From contig JAHYIS010000019.1 of NCBI GenBank assembly GCA_019429385.1, positions 1-45,093 of the forward strand: a stretch of DNA of 45,093 nucleotides. The letters run 5' to 3'. A model generated the notes under the pieces. The model worked only from the letters and a program-made list of their open reading frames with translations, did no database searches and was not told where the DNA came from. This document shows positions 26,840-35,462 of this stretch, in pieces. Numbering within the stretch: the first letter of the stretch is position 1; each line of letters opens with the position of its first letter. The position numbers and the translations under genes are program-made. The DNA is from ANME-2 cluster archaeon. Lineage in GTDB: Archaea > Halobacteriota > Methanosarcinia > Methanosarcinales > Methanocomedenaceae.

Positions 26840-27667
26840 TCATAATCCCCCATACACACCTTGCAGCAGCAGTGCGTCCCCCTCCAGGTTAGGACTTTCG
26901 CATATCACAGTACCCTTGATACCGTACTCCTTCCACGCTCTGATGAGTCCGTGATAATCCAGATCTGATTCCTCAAGTATCAGGTGGTTCTTCTCCCCCT
27001 TTGGACCGTATTCGATACCTGATACATGGATATGCATATTGTCAAGCCCTTCTTTGCCCAGATAGTCCTCAACCGTCTCAAGTATCCCGCAAAACTCCTC
27101 ATACGAGTTCAGCGTCCCTTCACGCGCGTGCATGTGCGAGAAATCATAACATGGAACCACGCCTTCCAGTTCCGCGCCCATCTCCAGCAGTTCAATGAGA
27201 GTGCCGAACTGGGAACCCTTACCAGTGGTCTCGGGGCGCAGCAGTATATCAGTGCCCTCATCCTCAAGGTGCGCTGCCATTTCCATCAGGTGGGTCTTCA
27301 CAATGCCATATACCGTTTCCGAAGGGTCATCATGGTAATAAGCCGGATGGAATACCACACTCCTGGCACCGAATAGTGCACCTATCCTGGCAGAATCAAG
27401 AATACGAGTGCGGCTGGCATCTACTTTATCCAATTCCCTTGAATTGAGATTGATGTAATAGGGTGCATGCACGCTGAGTGCAATATCGTTCATGATGGCA
27501 GCCTGGCCCACTTTTTCGGCAGTCTCGGTCCCCATCTTCACCCCTCTTACAAACTCGACCTCCATACAACGTAGTCCCAGCTCATGTATGCGTTTTACTC
27601 CGGAAATGCTGTCCCTGGATGGTGAACTTATTGGTGTGCCTGCCGTTCCGAACCTTAAAGTTTTCAT
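26840..27667 (-). CDS. TIM-barrel AP-endonuclease/sugar-isomerase superfamily protein
   Basis: The 275-residue protein starts MKTLRFGTAGTP; an upstream in-frame ATG is less likely because it lies in AT-rich leader. Metal-site motifs of the endonuclease IV / xylose isomerase-like fold are present: VHAPYYINLNS, VVFHPAYY, LLRPETTGK, CYDFSHMHAR, HIHVSGIEY, and VICESPN. These fit endonuclease IV-related archaeal proteins with three metal ions; whether it repairs DNA or acts on a sugar is not settled. It converges on thrC. Confidence 0.8.
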   Translation of the reverse strand: MKTLRFGTAGTPISSPSRDSISGVKRIHELGLRCMEVEFVRGVKMGTETAEKVGQAAIMNDIALSVHAPYYINLNSRELDKVDASRTRILDSARIGALFGARSVVFHPAYYHDDPSETVYGIVKTHLMEMAAHLEDEGTDILLRPETTGKGSQFGTLIELLEMGAELEGVVPCYDFSHMHAREGTLNSYEEFCGILETVEDYLGKEGLDNMHIHVSGIEYGPKGEKNHLILEESDLDYHGLIRAWKEYGIKGTVICESPNLEGDALLLQGVYGGL

Positions 27668-27753
27668 GCCAGCATTTTTGTGTAAAAAGTATTTATGATT
27701 ATTTATTTTCAATAAAGTATTTTTTACGATCATATTACGGGAATACTGGTAGA

Positions 27754-27800
27754 AAAAATATCATTATCAACATAATGATAATGAGGAATGTATATATACC
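27754..27800 (+). promoter_or_regulatory. Operator palindrome and TATA box of small-RNA-like locus 1
   Basis: The inverted repeat ATTATC-aacataat-GATAAT (27763-27782) is followed by GAGGAAT and the TATA box TATATATACC (27791-27800). The box lies ~28 bases before a GGGCAG stem, correct for archaeal initiation. The half-site GATAAT/ATTATC resembles Fur-family operators; that is resemblance only. The same block recurs ~200 bp downstream. Confidence 0.55.
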
Positions 27801-27821
27801 ATTAAATCATTATCCTTATTT

Positions 27822-27890
27822 GCAGGGCAGCCATCGAACCCACTCCAATCCAATCCACCAATCTATTTTTGATTGACTGCCCACCTTTTC
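27822..27890 (+). ncRNA. Putative small RNA 1 with C-rich loop
   Basis: Predicted transcript starts near GCAGGGCAG. GGGCAG (27825-27830) pairs with CTGCCC (27877-27882); the ~46-base interior is C/A-rich (CCCACTCCAATCCAATCCACC) and has a small inner hairpin CAATC/GATTG. A CCTTTTC tract follows the stem. No open frame of useful length is present. A paralogue lies at 28021-28095 with the same ends (GGGCAG…TTTTGATTGAYTGCCC). Confidence 0.6.
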
Positions 27891-27956
27891 TTATCAGGCA
27901 TTCCACATATTTTTTTTAGTACGGCGCCTGGTAAAAAAAGTGTTGTCTGAATATTA

Positions 27957-27999
27957 CCTCATTATGATTAGCATAATTATGAGGAAAATTTATATACCA
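27957..27999 (+). promoter_or_regulatory. Operator palindrome and TATA box of small-RNA-like locus 2
   Basis: ATTATG-attag-CATAAT is a perfect inverted repeat (27961-27977), nested in CCTCAT…ATGAGG. GAGGAAAATT then TTATATACC (TATA) follow. The block aligns with the promoter of locus 1 over ~45 bases: shared ATTAT, ATAAT, ATGAGGAA, TATATACCAT. Confidence 0.55.
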
Positions 28000-28020
28000 T
28001 AAAGTACATTGTATTGATTA

Positions 28021-28095
28021 GTAGGGCAGTCGTCATTCTCCTATTCCCACCCACTTGCATACTTTTGATTGATTGCCCTTCCATTTCTTTTTACA
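28021..28095 (+). ncRNA. Putative small RNA 2 with C-rich loop
   Basis: GGGCAGTC (28024-28031) pairs with GATTGCCC (28071-28078) using one G-U pair. The interior holds CTCCT and CCCACCCA, both complementary to Shine-Dalgarno-like sequences. A TTTCTTTTT tract lies a few bases after the stem. Relative to locus 1 the loop has changed while the promoter, stem and TTTTGATTGA are kept, the pattern of a duplicated RNA gene. Confidence 0.6.
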
Positions 28096-28202
28096 GCACA
28101 ACTTCAATCCTAGTATCTGCATGTTGAAAATTATGCCAGATATCGACACCTGTTACAAAAACCTTAAAGTCAAAGCAACAAGAAACAGAGGTTTCTCGAT
28201 AC

Positions 28203-31025
28203 ATGCCAGATATTTTCAAAAAACTGCACCCCGACATACAGGTGATACTTTCAAAAATGGGGTTTACCAGACCTACCGAGCCACAGGTACGTACCATCCC
28301 CAAACTGCTCAAGAAGCAGAACCTGCTGCTCATTGCACCTACAGGAAGCGGTAAGACCGAAAGTGCAATGCTGCCCGTGTTCCACCACATCCTGAACCGA
28401 CCGGTTGAAGAGCGCACCGGGATATCTGCGCTCTATATTACTCCGCTCAGGGCACTCAACCGTGACATGCTCTTACGGCTGGAACGCATGGGTAAGGAAA
28501 TGAACATCGATGTCCAGGTCCGCCACGGAGATACCTCCAAATACCAGCGCCAGAAGCAAAGCACTCACCCGCCAGATGTGCTCATCACCACTCCCGAGAC
28601 ACTCCAGATAATGCTAACGGGCAGCCGGCTGCGCAAAAACCTGAGCTCGGTACGGCATGTCGTGGTAGACGAAGTGCATGAGCTGGCGGGCAGCAAACGT
28701 GGTGCCCAGTTGTCAATCGGCCTTGAAAGGCTGGTGGAAGTGGCAGGCGAGTTCCAGAGAATAGGCCTGTCGGCCACTGTGGGCAATCCGGTCACTGTAG
28801 CTCGATTCCTGGCAGGCTCGCACCGGGAAGTGGACGTGGTGGAGGTCGCTATTTACAAGGACCTGGAATTCAATGTGATAACGCCACAGGTCACTCCCGA
28901 CGACCGCTCCAGCGCCCGCAACCTGATGTGCACACCTGAGATGGCTTCGCACCTGAGGGTCATTGGCGCAATCGTGGATTCACATACGTCCACGCTGATA
29001 TTCGTAAATACCAGGGAGGCTGCCGAAGCCCTGGGTTCCAGGTTCAGGATGCTGGAAAAATCCATTGGTGTCCACCACGGTTCCCTGTCAAAAGAAGCCA
29101 GGATCGAGATGGAGGATATGTTCAAGGCAGGTGACCTGAAGGGACTGATATGCACGAGTTCCATGGAACTTGGCATCGATATTGGGGACGTGGACCATGT
29201 GGTGCAGTATATGTCCCCGCGGGAAGTGTCCAGGCTTATCCAGAGAGTGGGCCGGGCAGGACACCGTATACATGAAACCTCAAGAGGAACTATCATTGCT
29301 ACCAATCCCGATGATGTGCTGGAAGCGTGGGCCATTATCCAGAGGGCGCATGAAGGGTTGATTGAGGAGACGCTTATCCATGAAGGGTCGGCTGACACAC
29401 TGGCGAACCAGATTGCCGGCATGGTGCTGGATTTCGGTGAAATGGACAGCGTCCGTATCCATGATATTGTAACAAGGGCCTACCCGTTCCGTAATACAAG
29501 CCAGGAAGAGATTGACCGGATAGTGCAGCAGATCGGTGAGACCAGGCTGGTCTGGTATGAAAAAAATGATAACAAGCTGGGGAGACGTCGTAAAAGCTGG
29601 CAGTACTATTATGCCAACCTGTCCATGATACCTGATGAAAAAAAATATGACGTTCTGGACATTGTGAGCGGCAGGCCTGTGGGCATGCTGGATGAAATAT
29701 TCATTGTAAATTTCATACGACCGGGAGCAGTCTTCATTGCCAGGGGCGAGATGTGGAGGGTGATGGAGGTACAGCACGAGCGCATGCGTATCAAGGTAGA
29801 ACCGGTACGAGACCCGGGAGGAGAAATACCATCCTGGGTTGGTGAGGAAATACCGGTGCCATACGGCGTTGCACATGAGGTTTCCCGTATCAGGGCCTAC
29901 ATTGGGAAGAACGTAAGGGACAAACTCCCCGATGATGAGATACTCAGGCAGAGTATGGAGAGCTTTCCTACTGACAGGGATACAGCTTTTAGTGTGCTGG
30001 AACTGGTCCGTAAACAGGTGGATGAAGGGTTCGCAGTACCGGATAGGAACTGCATTGTAGTGGAGAATGCAGCAGGGTCTGTTCTCATCAATGTGTGCGG
30101 AGGGCATAAGGTGAACAATACCCTGGGCGGGATACTTACGGCCCTGCTGTCGGCAAGACTGGGTACCAGTGTTGCTATGGAGATTGACCCGTACAGGATA
30201 AAACTGGACCTGCCCTCTCGAATCGGTGCAGCAGACGTGGTTAAGCTTATACAGGACCTGGACCCTGCCCACGTGGAACCTATTATCGAGATGTCCCTGA
30301 AACACACCACGTTCTTCAAATGGAAGATGATACAGGTAGCCAAAAAGTTCGGTGCGCTGGGCGCAAATACGGATTATTCGCGCATAAGTATGCAGCGGCT
30401 GCTGGACGTGTACGAAGGGAGCCCCATGTATGATGAAGCCATCAGGGAGATATTCCAGGATAAACTGGACATTGGCAGGACTATGGACCTGATGGCCCGT
30501 ATTGCATCAGGGCAAGTGGTGCTGGTGGTGGGAAAGGCAAGTCCTATAGGCACGTCAGGTTTTTTGGGAGGGAGGGACCTGGTCTCCCCGGCAAAGGCAG
30601 ATGCTTCCATTATCGAAGCTTTGAAGGACAGGATAATGAACGACCATGTAATACTGTTCTGTGTGACCTGCAAGAAATGGGTGTCCCGGACAAAGGTATC
30701 GAGGGTACCGGAAATACCTGAATGTCCTTTGTGCAACAGCAGGATGATAGCTGCCCTGAAACCGTGGGAGGAAGAGGAAATAAAGCTGGTGCGTAAAATA
30801 GAAAAAACTACTGACGAAATAAAACGGGTTCGAAGAGTACATCGTAATGCCAGCCTGGTGCTATCTCACGGCAGGAGTGCTGTCATTGCCCTGGCAAGCA
30901 GGGGATTGGGGCCGGAAACAGCATCCAGGGTAATACGGAAGATGCGCGTGGATGAGGATGGATTCTACCGGGATATCCTTGAAGCTGAGCGGAATTATGT
31001 ACGAACAAAGAGGTTCTGGGATTAG
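28203..31025 (+). CDS. Lhr-type large DEAD/DEAH helicase
   Basis: The 940-residue ATP-dependent helicase has motif I APTGSGKTE (~44-52), motif II DEVHEL, motif III SAT, and motif VI QRVGRAGHR. The long C-terminal half beyond the RecA domains is typical of Lhr proteins, and a Cys-rich finger CVTCKKW…CPLC lies near residues 822-847. Lhr unwinds DNA or DNA/RNA hybrids in repair. The ATG has GAGGT ~10-14 bases upstream. It is preceded by the two RNA-like loci and followed by a structured non-coding stretch. Confidence 0.92.
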   Translation: MPDIFKKLHPDIQVILSKMGFTRPTEPQVRTIPKLLKKQNLLLIAPTGSGKTESAMLPVFHHILNRPVEERTGISALYITPLRALNRDMLLRLERMGKEMNIDVQVRHGDTSKYQRQKQSTHPPDVLITTPETLQIMLTGSRLRKNLSSVRHVVVDEVHELAGSKRGAQLSIGLERLVEVAGEFQRIGLSATVGNPVTVARFLAGSHREVDVVEVAIYKDLEFNVITPQVTPDDRSSARNLMCTPEMASHLRVIGAIVDSHTSTLIFVNTREAAEALGSRFRMLEKSIGVHHGSLSKEARIEMEDMFKAGDLKGLICTSSMELGIDIGDVDHVVQYMSPREVSRLIQRVGRAGHRIHETSRGTIIATNPDDVLEAWAIIQRAHEGLIEETLIHEGSADTLANQIAGMVLDFGEMDSVRIHDIVTRAYPFRNTSQEEIDRIVQQIGETRLVWYEKNDNKLGRRRKSWQYYYANLSMIPDEKKYDVLDIVSGRPVGMLDEIFIVNFIRPGAVFIARGEMWRVMEVQHERMRIKVEPVRDPGGEIPSWVGEEIPVPYGVAHEVSRIRAYIGKNVRDKLPDDEILRQSMESFPTDRDTAFSVLELVRKQVDEGFAVPDRNCIVVENAAGSVLINVCGGHKVNNTLGGILTALLSARLGTSVAMEIDPYRIKLDLPSRIGAADVVKLIQDLDPAHVEPIIEMSLKHTTFFKWKMIQVAKKFGALGANTDYSRISMQRLLDVYEGSPMYDEAIREIFQDKLDIGRTMDLMARIASGQVVLVVGKASPIGTSGFLGGRDLVSPAKADASIIEALKDRIMNDHVILFCVTCKKWVSRTKVSRVPEIPECPLCNSRMIAALKPWEEEEIKLVRKIEKTTDEIKRVRRVHRNASLVLSHGRSAVIALASRGLGPETASRVIRKMRVDEDGFYRDILEAERNYVRTKRFWD

Positions 31026-31064
31026 TTTGTTCGTATAACCACAAACTATATTACTATGACTGAC

Positions 31065-31175
31065 AATATATATTTTATAAAAGCCGTGTCTATTACCAAA
31101 TGCAACTCAAAACACGTTTTACCACCCCCTATACGTTAAATGTGTATTAGCCATACCGATACGGCTTTTTCCTTT
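31065..31175 (+). other. Structured non-coding stretch, possible RNA or terminator
   Basis: AAAAGCCGTGTC (31079-31090) faces GATACGGCTTTT (31158-31169), 11 of 12 bases complementary, then CC and TTTATTG. The ~67-base interior has the C-rich ACCACCCCCTA. A TATATATTTTATA box lies just before the left arm. It may be a small RNA, or the right part (GCC…GGCTTTTT) may simply end the Lhr transcript. The rest of 31026-31325 holds the tRNA promoter (CTATATATC near 31269). Confidence 0.4.
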
Positions 31176-31325
31176 ATTGTTCCTGCAGATGTATTTGTTG
31201 TGCAGTATCTAGGATCAATTACGTTTGCCTTTACCATGTCCTGCATGACCGAATAACTAAAAAACTCTATATATCACTTATTACAAGTAAGGTAGCATCT
31301 GCATACCATTGTTGCAGGACATAAT

Positions 31326-31399
31326 GGGCCTGTGGTCTAGTCGGTTATGACATCGCCTTTACACGGCGGGGATCCGGAGTTCGAATCTCCGCGGGCCCA
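31326..31399 (+). tRNA. tRNA-Val (anticodon TAC)
   Basis: The 74-base cloverleaf has acceptor arm GGGCCTG/CGGGCCC with discriminator A, D-arm with TAGTCGGTTATGA, anticodon stem CGCC/GGCG around TTTACAC (anticodon TAC, reads GUA), and T-arm with GTTCGAATC. CCA is not encoded, as usual in archaea. The sequence after it is ordinary. Confidence 0.95.
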
Positions 31400-31597
31400 C
31401 TCCTTACTCATAAGCCTACTCATAAGCCTACTCTGGCCAGTAGCGGGCCGCACACGTATGCAGCCCAGCGGGGCTGCATACGTGGACTGGATTTTTCTGC
31501 ACACTTACGTTATTTTGGTCAGATTATCATTTTTCTCTGGTCTTGAATGGGTCACATAATTTCACTTGGTTGCTTATACTTGAATCAGACTGGAATT

Positions 31598-31822
31598 ATG
31601 GCAAATGAAAACATGAACAAAATATTAATACCAGCACATAACATAGAAATATTCAGGCAAATAAGGGGGAGATTCAGGTTGACTGAAATTGGAGAGATAT
31701 ACCTGTGCGTAATATGCGGTAACGAGCTGGAAGTATTGTTCCCGGGTAATAATCCGCTGATATGCTGCGAACACGAAATGATCCCGAGAGAAGATTACTA
31801 CAAAGAGAGAATGAGCCGCTAA
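31598..31822 (+). CDS. Desulforedoxin-like iron protein
   Basis: The 74-residue protein ends with a desulforedoxin-type domain: GEIYLCVICGNELEVLF then NNPLICCEHEM, giving the CxxC…CC iron site. The N-terminal ~35 residues are an added part. The family handles superoxide or electrons when joined to other domains. TTATACTT lies ~25 bases before the ATG with no ribosome-binding site, so the mRNA is probably leaderless. It converges with the HAD gene. Confidence 0.8.
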   Translation: MANENMNKILIPAHNIEIFRQIRGRFRLTEIGEIYLCVICGNELEVLFPGNNPLICCEHEMIPREDYYKERMSR

Positions 31823-31827
31823 GCCTG

Positions 31828-32589
31828 CTATACTATATCCGCGATACTGTTAAGTATAGTATCAGGTCTTATCCCTGAAACCTTAATATCTTCTCTCCGT
31901 GAAGCACCGGTCAGTACCAGTACTGTGCGCATCCCTGCATTTTTTCCTCCCAGGATATCGGTCTCAAGCCTGTCCCCTACCATTATGCATTCCCCCGCCT
32001 CCAGCCCGTACTCCTGGAGCAGCACATCCATTATGGGCCGGTTGGGCTTGCCCACCACTTCAGGTTCCATCCCGGACGCTGCGGCCAGGGCAGCTACCAT
32101 GCTTCCGGCACCGGGCAGGAAATCATCTTCAGTCGGGAGCATGGCATCGGTATTCGTGGCGATGAAACCTGCCCCGTTCCTGAGATTGGCCAGGCCCGAT
32201 GCCAGTTTATCATAAGTGAACTGCCTGTCCAGTCCCACCACCACAAAATCCACATCATGCATGGCAACGGAGTGTCCTTCACGTTCCAGTTCAGTTATAA
32301 GACCCCGTTCACCGATGGGGAAAATCGTGCTGGGCCCGTATTTATGCCTTATATGAAGCGACGTGGCATATGCTGAGGATATCACATCCCCTGCATGGCA
32401 CCTGATACCCATACCTTCCAGTTTGCCTGCTATGGCTTCCCTGGTGCGGGTGGCATTGTTGGTAAGGAAGATCACACGGCTGCCTGCCGCCTTCAGTCTT
32501 TCGATGGTTCTGGCGGCACCGGGGATAACAGACTTTCCGTGATAAACCACGCCGTCCAGGTCAAGAATGTACGCGGCAGGTCCGGGCAT
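31828..32589 (-). CDS. HAD-IIA family sugar/aryl phosphatase (NagD-like)
   Basis: The 253-residue protein has HAD motif I LDLDGVVYHG at the start, motif II FLTNNATRT, and motif IV GDRLETDILGG. This layout is HAD-IIA (NagD/4-nitrophenylphosphatase type), which removes phosphate from small molecules. Length is normal for the family. It starts 8 bases after the LeuA-type synthase stop and is likely co-transcribed. Substrate unknown. Confidence 0.92.
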   Translation of the reverse strand: MPGPAAYILDLDGVVYHGKSVIPGAARTIERLKAAGSRVIFLTNNATRTREAIAGKLEGMGIRCHAGDVISSAYATSLHIRHKYGPSTIFPIGERGLITELEREGHSVAMHDVDFVVVGLDRQFTYDKLASGLANLRNGAGFIATNTDAMLPTEDDFLPGAGSMVAALAAASGMEPEVVGKPNRPIMDVLLQEYGLEAGECIMVGDRLETDILGGKNAGMRTVLVLTGASRREDIKVSGIRPDTILNSIADIV

Positions 32590-32597
32590 AGATTCCC

Positions 32598-34130
32598 CTA
32601 TGCCTGGTCCAGCAGGAGAATATGGTTCATGGCCGACACAAGGGCCTCCACCGAAGCCATGACGATATCTTCATTAGCGGCACGGGCGGTCATGATGCGG
32701 CCTTTCTCATCCTCCACACCAATGATAACCTCGGCCAGGGCATCCGAACCGCCTGATATGGCCTCTATCCTGAAATCCCTTAATTTCATCCTGGTCTGGC
32801 CGTTAATGATGCTCTGGACAGCATTCAGGGCTGCATCCACCGGTCCCACGCCTGTGCAGGCAGCGACCTTCTCTACACCTCGTATCCTGGCCTTGACTGA
32901 AGCTGTGGGAGTAATAATGTTCCCGGTCATGACAGAAACTTCTATCAGGTCTATCGGACGTTCTGATCTTTTCAGCTTGCCCATGATGGCTTCTGCAATG
33001 GCGAAGAGGTCTGCGTCAGTGATCCTCTTGCCTTTGTTGCTCAGTTCCTTCATCCTGGACATGATCTCGTTCAACTGGTCCTGGTCAGGTTCAAGTCCGG
33101 CTGCCTGTAAGGATTGACCGACTGCGTGCTTGCCGGCATGCTTTCCAAGGACAATCCGGCGCTTATGGCCAACCATTTCAGGGGTCATTATCCCGGGCTC
33201 GAACGTATCGGTCTTTGTCAGTACTCCGTGAGTATGTATCCCGCTCTCGTGGGCAAATGCGTTTTCGCCTACCACCGGCATTGTGGGTGGTATCCTGATG
33301 CCCGTGTACCTTTCAACCATATGTGCGGTTTCCACAAGGTAATCGGTCTTGATATTGGTCCTGGCCCCGTAGATACTGTGAAGGCTCATGACAGTCTCGG
33401 CAAGGTCAGCATTACCTGCCCTTTCGCCCAGGCCGTTTATAGTGACCTGAACCTGCCTGCCGCCCCCTTCAACAGCAGCCAGGCTGTTGGCTACTGCCAG
33501 TCCGAAGTCGTTATGGCAGTGAACATCAATGGGAATGGTGATGTCTTTCTTGATATCTGCTATAAGTGCCTTCATGGCCGAAGGTACGAACACCCCGACC
33601 GTGTCAGGGACGTTGATGATATCGCAGCCTGCTTCCTGGACTGCCATGTTTATCTGCCGCAGGTAGTCAAAGTCAGTACGGGTGGCATCCATGGCACTGA
33701 ACATACATTTTGCGCCGTGGTCTTTGATATGCTCAACCGCCCGAACAGCCATCTCAAGCACTTCTTCCCTGCTCTTCTTGATGGTATGTATACGCTGGAT
33801 ATCTGAGGTAGGCACGAAAGTGTGTACCAAATCCACATTGCAATCCAGGCATGCATCAATATCTGAGAGTACCACCCTTGACAGTCCGCACACATCCAGT
33901 CCAAGACCCATAGCAGCTATCTCAGCCACGTTCTGCTTTTCCCCGTCAGATGACATAGGGAACCCGGCTTCGATTATGTCCACCCCGAGCTTGTCAAGCT
34001 GGACTGCAATGTCTTTTTTCTGTTCAAAGGTCAGAGATACGCCAGGGGTCTGTTCACCATCACGCAATGTGGTATCAAAAATAGTTATATGTGTTCCACG
34101 TACCGATTCAGGAATATAGAAAACGATCCC
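32598..34130 (-). CDS. 2-isopropylmalate/citramalate/homocitrate synthase-type enzyme, 5' end disturbed
   Basis: The protein is a LeuA/CimA/AksA-family Claisen-condensing synthase: DTTLRDGEQTPGV at the start, HCHNDFGLAVANS (metal His), NGLGERAGNADL, and a C-terminal allosteric-type domain. Which of the three reactions it does cannot be decided. The conserved frame continues upstream of TTG 34067 (residues PESVRGTHITIFDTT) to TGA at 34131-34133 without ATG, GTG or TTG. ATGs at 34149 and 34134 lie in another frame; two missing bases near 34116 would join MRDRFLY to IPESVR. A non-standard start is the alternative. Confidence 0.88.
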   Translation of the reverse strand, partial: GIVFYIPESVRGTHITIFDTTLRDGEQTPGVSLTFEQKKDIAVQLDKLGVDIIEAGFPMSSDGEKQNVAEIAAMGLGLDVCGLSRVVLSDIDACLDCNVDLVHTFVPTSDIQRIHTIKKSREEVLEMAVRAVEHIKDHGAKCMFSAMDATRTDFDYLRQINMAVQEAGCDIINVPDTVGVFVPSAMKALIADIKKDITIPIDVHCHNDFGLAVANSLAAVEGGGRQVQVTINGLGERAGNADLAETVMSLHSIYGARTNIKTDYLVETAHMVERYTGIRIPPTMPVVGENAFAHESGIHTHGVLTKTDTFEPGIMTPEMVGHKRRIVLGKHAGKHAVGQSLQAAGLEPDQDQLNEIMSRMKELSNKGKRITDADLFAIAEAIMGKLKRSERPIDLIEVSVMTGNIITPTASVKARIRGVEKVAACTGVGPVDAALNAVQSIINGQTRMKLRDFRIEAISGGSDALAEVIIGVEDEKGRIMTARAANEDIVMASVEALVSAMNHILLLDQA

Positions 34131-34302
34131 TCATTTTAGATTCTTTCATGGTTAAAAAACCTCACATATAACATCGTGTTATTGTATAAAAGGATTGTGA
34201 AGGTTGACGGGGCAGGTTATATATGCCAATATTACTTTCGGTCTGCTCTTGGCCCGGGCTTAATAGTATCCCTGTCAAACTACATGCCGGAGGTGAAAGC
34301 CA

Positions 34303-34422
34303 ATGGAAGATGAATTCTGGAGTGGTATCGTAGAACGTGCTGCCAAATACCAGTCTGTCAAACGCCGCTGCCAGTTCAGCCGGCATTTCAACAGGATAAC
34401 GACAGTACAGGATAATCAGTAG
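34303..34422 (+). CDS. 39-residue basic protein with strong Shine-Dalgarno
   Basis: GGAGGTGA lies 7 bases before the ATG and a TATA box (GTTATATATG) near 34216, so expression is likely. The product begins MEDEFWSGIVERAAK and is rich in Arg, Lys and aromatic residues. I know no family. It ends 26 bases before the winged-helix gene and may serve as its leader peptide or partner. Confidence 0.6.
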   Translation: MEDEFWSGIVERAAKYQSVKRRCQFSRHFNRITTVQDNQ

Positions 34423-34448
34423 GTGCAATCCGGTTTGCAGTTATCGGT

Positions 34449-35399
34449 ATGTATTTCAATATAAGACGCCTACGTTCATTCATGGAACAGGCCGACAGGG
34501 ACGTTGCTGAAAAGAATGACGCCATTGATAAGAATGGCACCATTGACGATAGTGAGTATGTCAATAACAGTGAAAAACTCATAGTGCTTCCCCTGGGCAA
34601 AGAATCCAAGAAAATAACCCAGGTTATTACGAATGACACGGCAAGACAGATTATAGAACTGCTTGCCGACCAATCCATGAGTGTCTCTGACATGGCCCAG
34701 AAGCTGGATGTTCCGCTGACCACTATCAAGTATAACATTGAGAATCTGGTGGATGTCGGCCTGGCAAAGATCGAGCGCATCAGGTACAGCGAAAAAGGGC
34801 GGCAGGTTAAGATATATGGTCCGGTGCGCAAGCTCATTGTCGTCGTGCCTGAAAAGACTGACAGCGCATCCATAACTGATATATTGAAAAAATACCTGGG
34901 TGTCGTGCTCGCAGCAGTACTTGCATCCGGCATTGTGGAAATCCTGACAGGAAGGTCTGGCAAATCCTTGAACGTGACAGATGAATACGGCTTTTCATCA
35001 GATATGGTTCCCGAAATGGCAACTGCACCCAATGTTTCTGAACGGGCGATGGATTCTGTTGTCGGTGTAGTAAATGATACGGTACTAAAGTCAATGTCGA
35101 ATGAGACCGTGCCTGCAGCTACTTACATTGAGCAAATTATTGAACAGGGTACAGGATTACCGGCTCATTTTCCAACTCCCTTACCCAGTCCCTTAGCAAC
35201 ATCTTTTCAAAATGCAATGCCAACTTCATTACCAACATCAGTGCCAACTCCCTTGATTGAACAGACCGTGGGGGTAAAGTCAGGTCTGGATGCTGCGGAC
35301 CTTGGGCTCACATCACATCTGGGTGTGTGGTTCCTGCTTGGTTGCATGTTCATTCTCATAGTGGTAATCATCCTGGATTACCGCCGGCAAAACAGGTAA
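34449..35399 (+). CDS. Membrane-anchored winged-helix regulator
   Basis: Residues ~60-120 form an ArsR-like winged helix (NDTARQIIELLADQSMSVSD, KLDVPLTTIKYNIENLV). A hydrophobic segment KYLGVVLAAVLASGIVEIL follows, then a Ser/Thr/Pro linker (PTPLPSPL repeats) that is probably outside, and a C-terminal helix GVWFLLGCMFILIVVIILDY. Methanosarcinales encode many such tethered HTH proteins of unknown signal. The start is uncertain (ATG 34449 or 34482), as neither has a clear ribosome site. Confidence 0.8.
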   Translation: MYFNIRRLRSFMEQADRDVAEKNDAIDKNGTIDDSEYVNNSEKLIVLPLGKESKKITQVITNDTARQIIELLADQSMSVSDMAQKLDVPLTTIKYNIENLVDVGLAKIERIRYSEKGRQVKIYGPVRKLIVVVPEKTDSASITDILKKYLGVVLAAVLASGIVEILTGRSGKSLNVTDEYGFSSDMVPEMATAPNVSERAMDSVVGVVNDTVLKSMSNETVPAATYIEQIIEQGTGLPAHFPTPLPSPLATSFQNAMPTSLPTSVPTPLIEQTVGVKSGLDAADLGLTSHLGVWFLLGCMFILIVVIILDYRRQNR

Positions 35400-35462
35400 T
35401 ACTTTTTCCTGATTGGGTTACTTTTATCATTGAAACGACCCTATTTTACAAAGATCAAATCC

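Noticed and set aside
28091-28417. Minus-strand frame across the lhr start
   Set aside because: It is a shadow of the Lhr helicase gene and would cross small-RNA locus 2.
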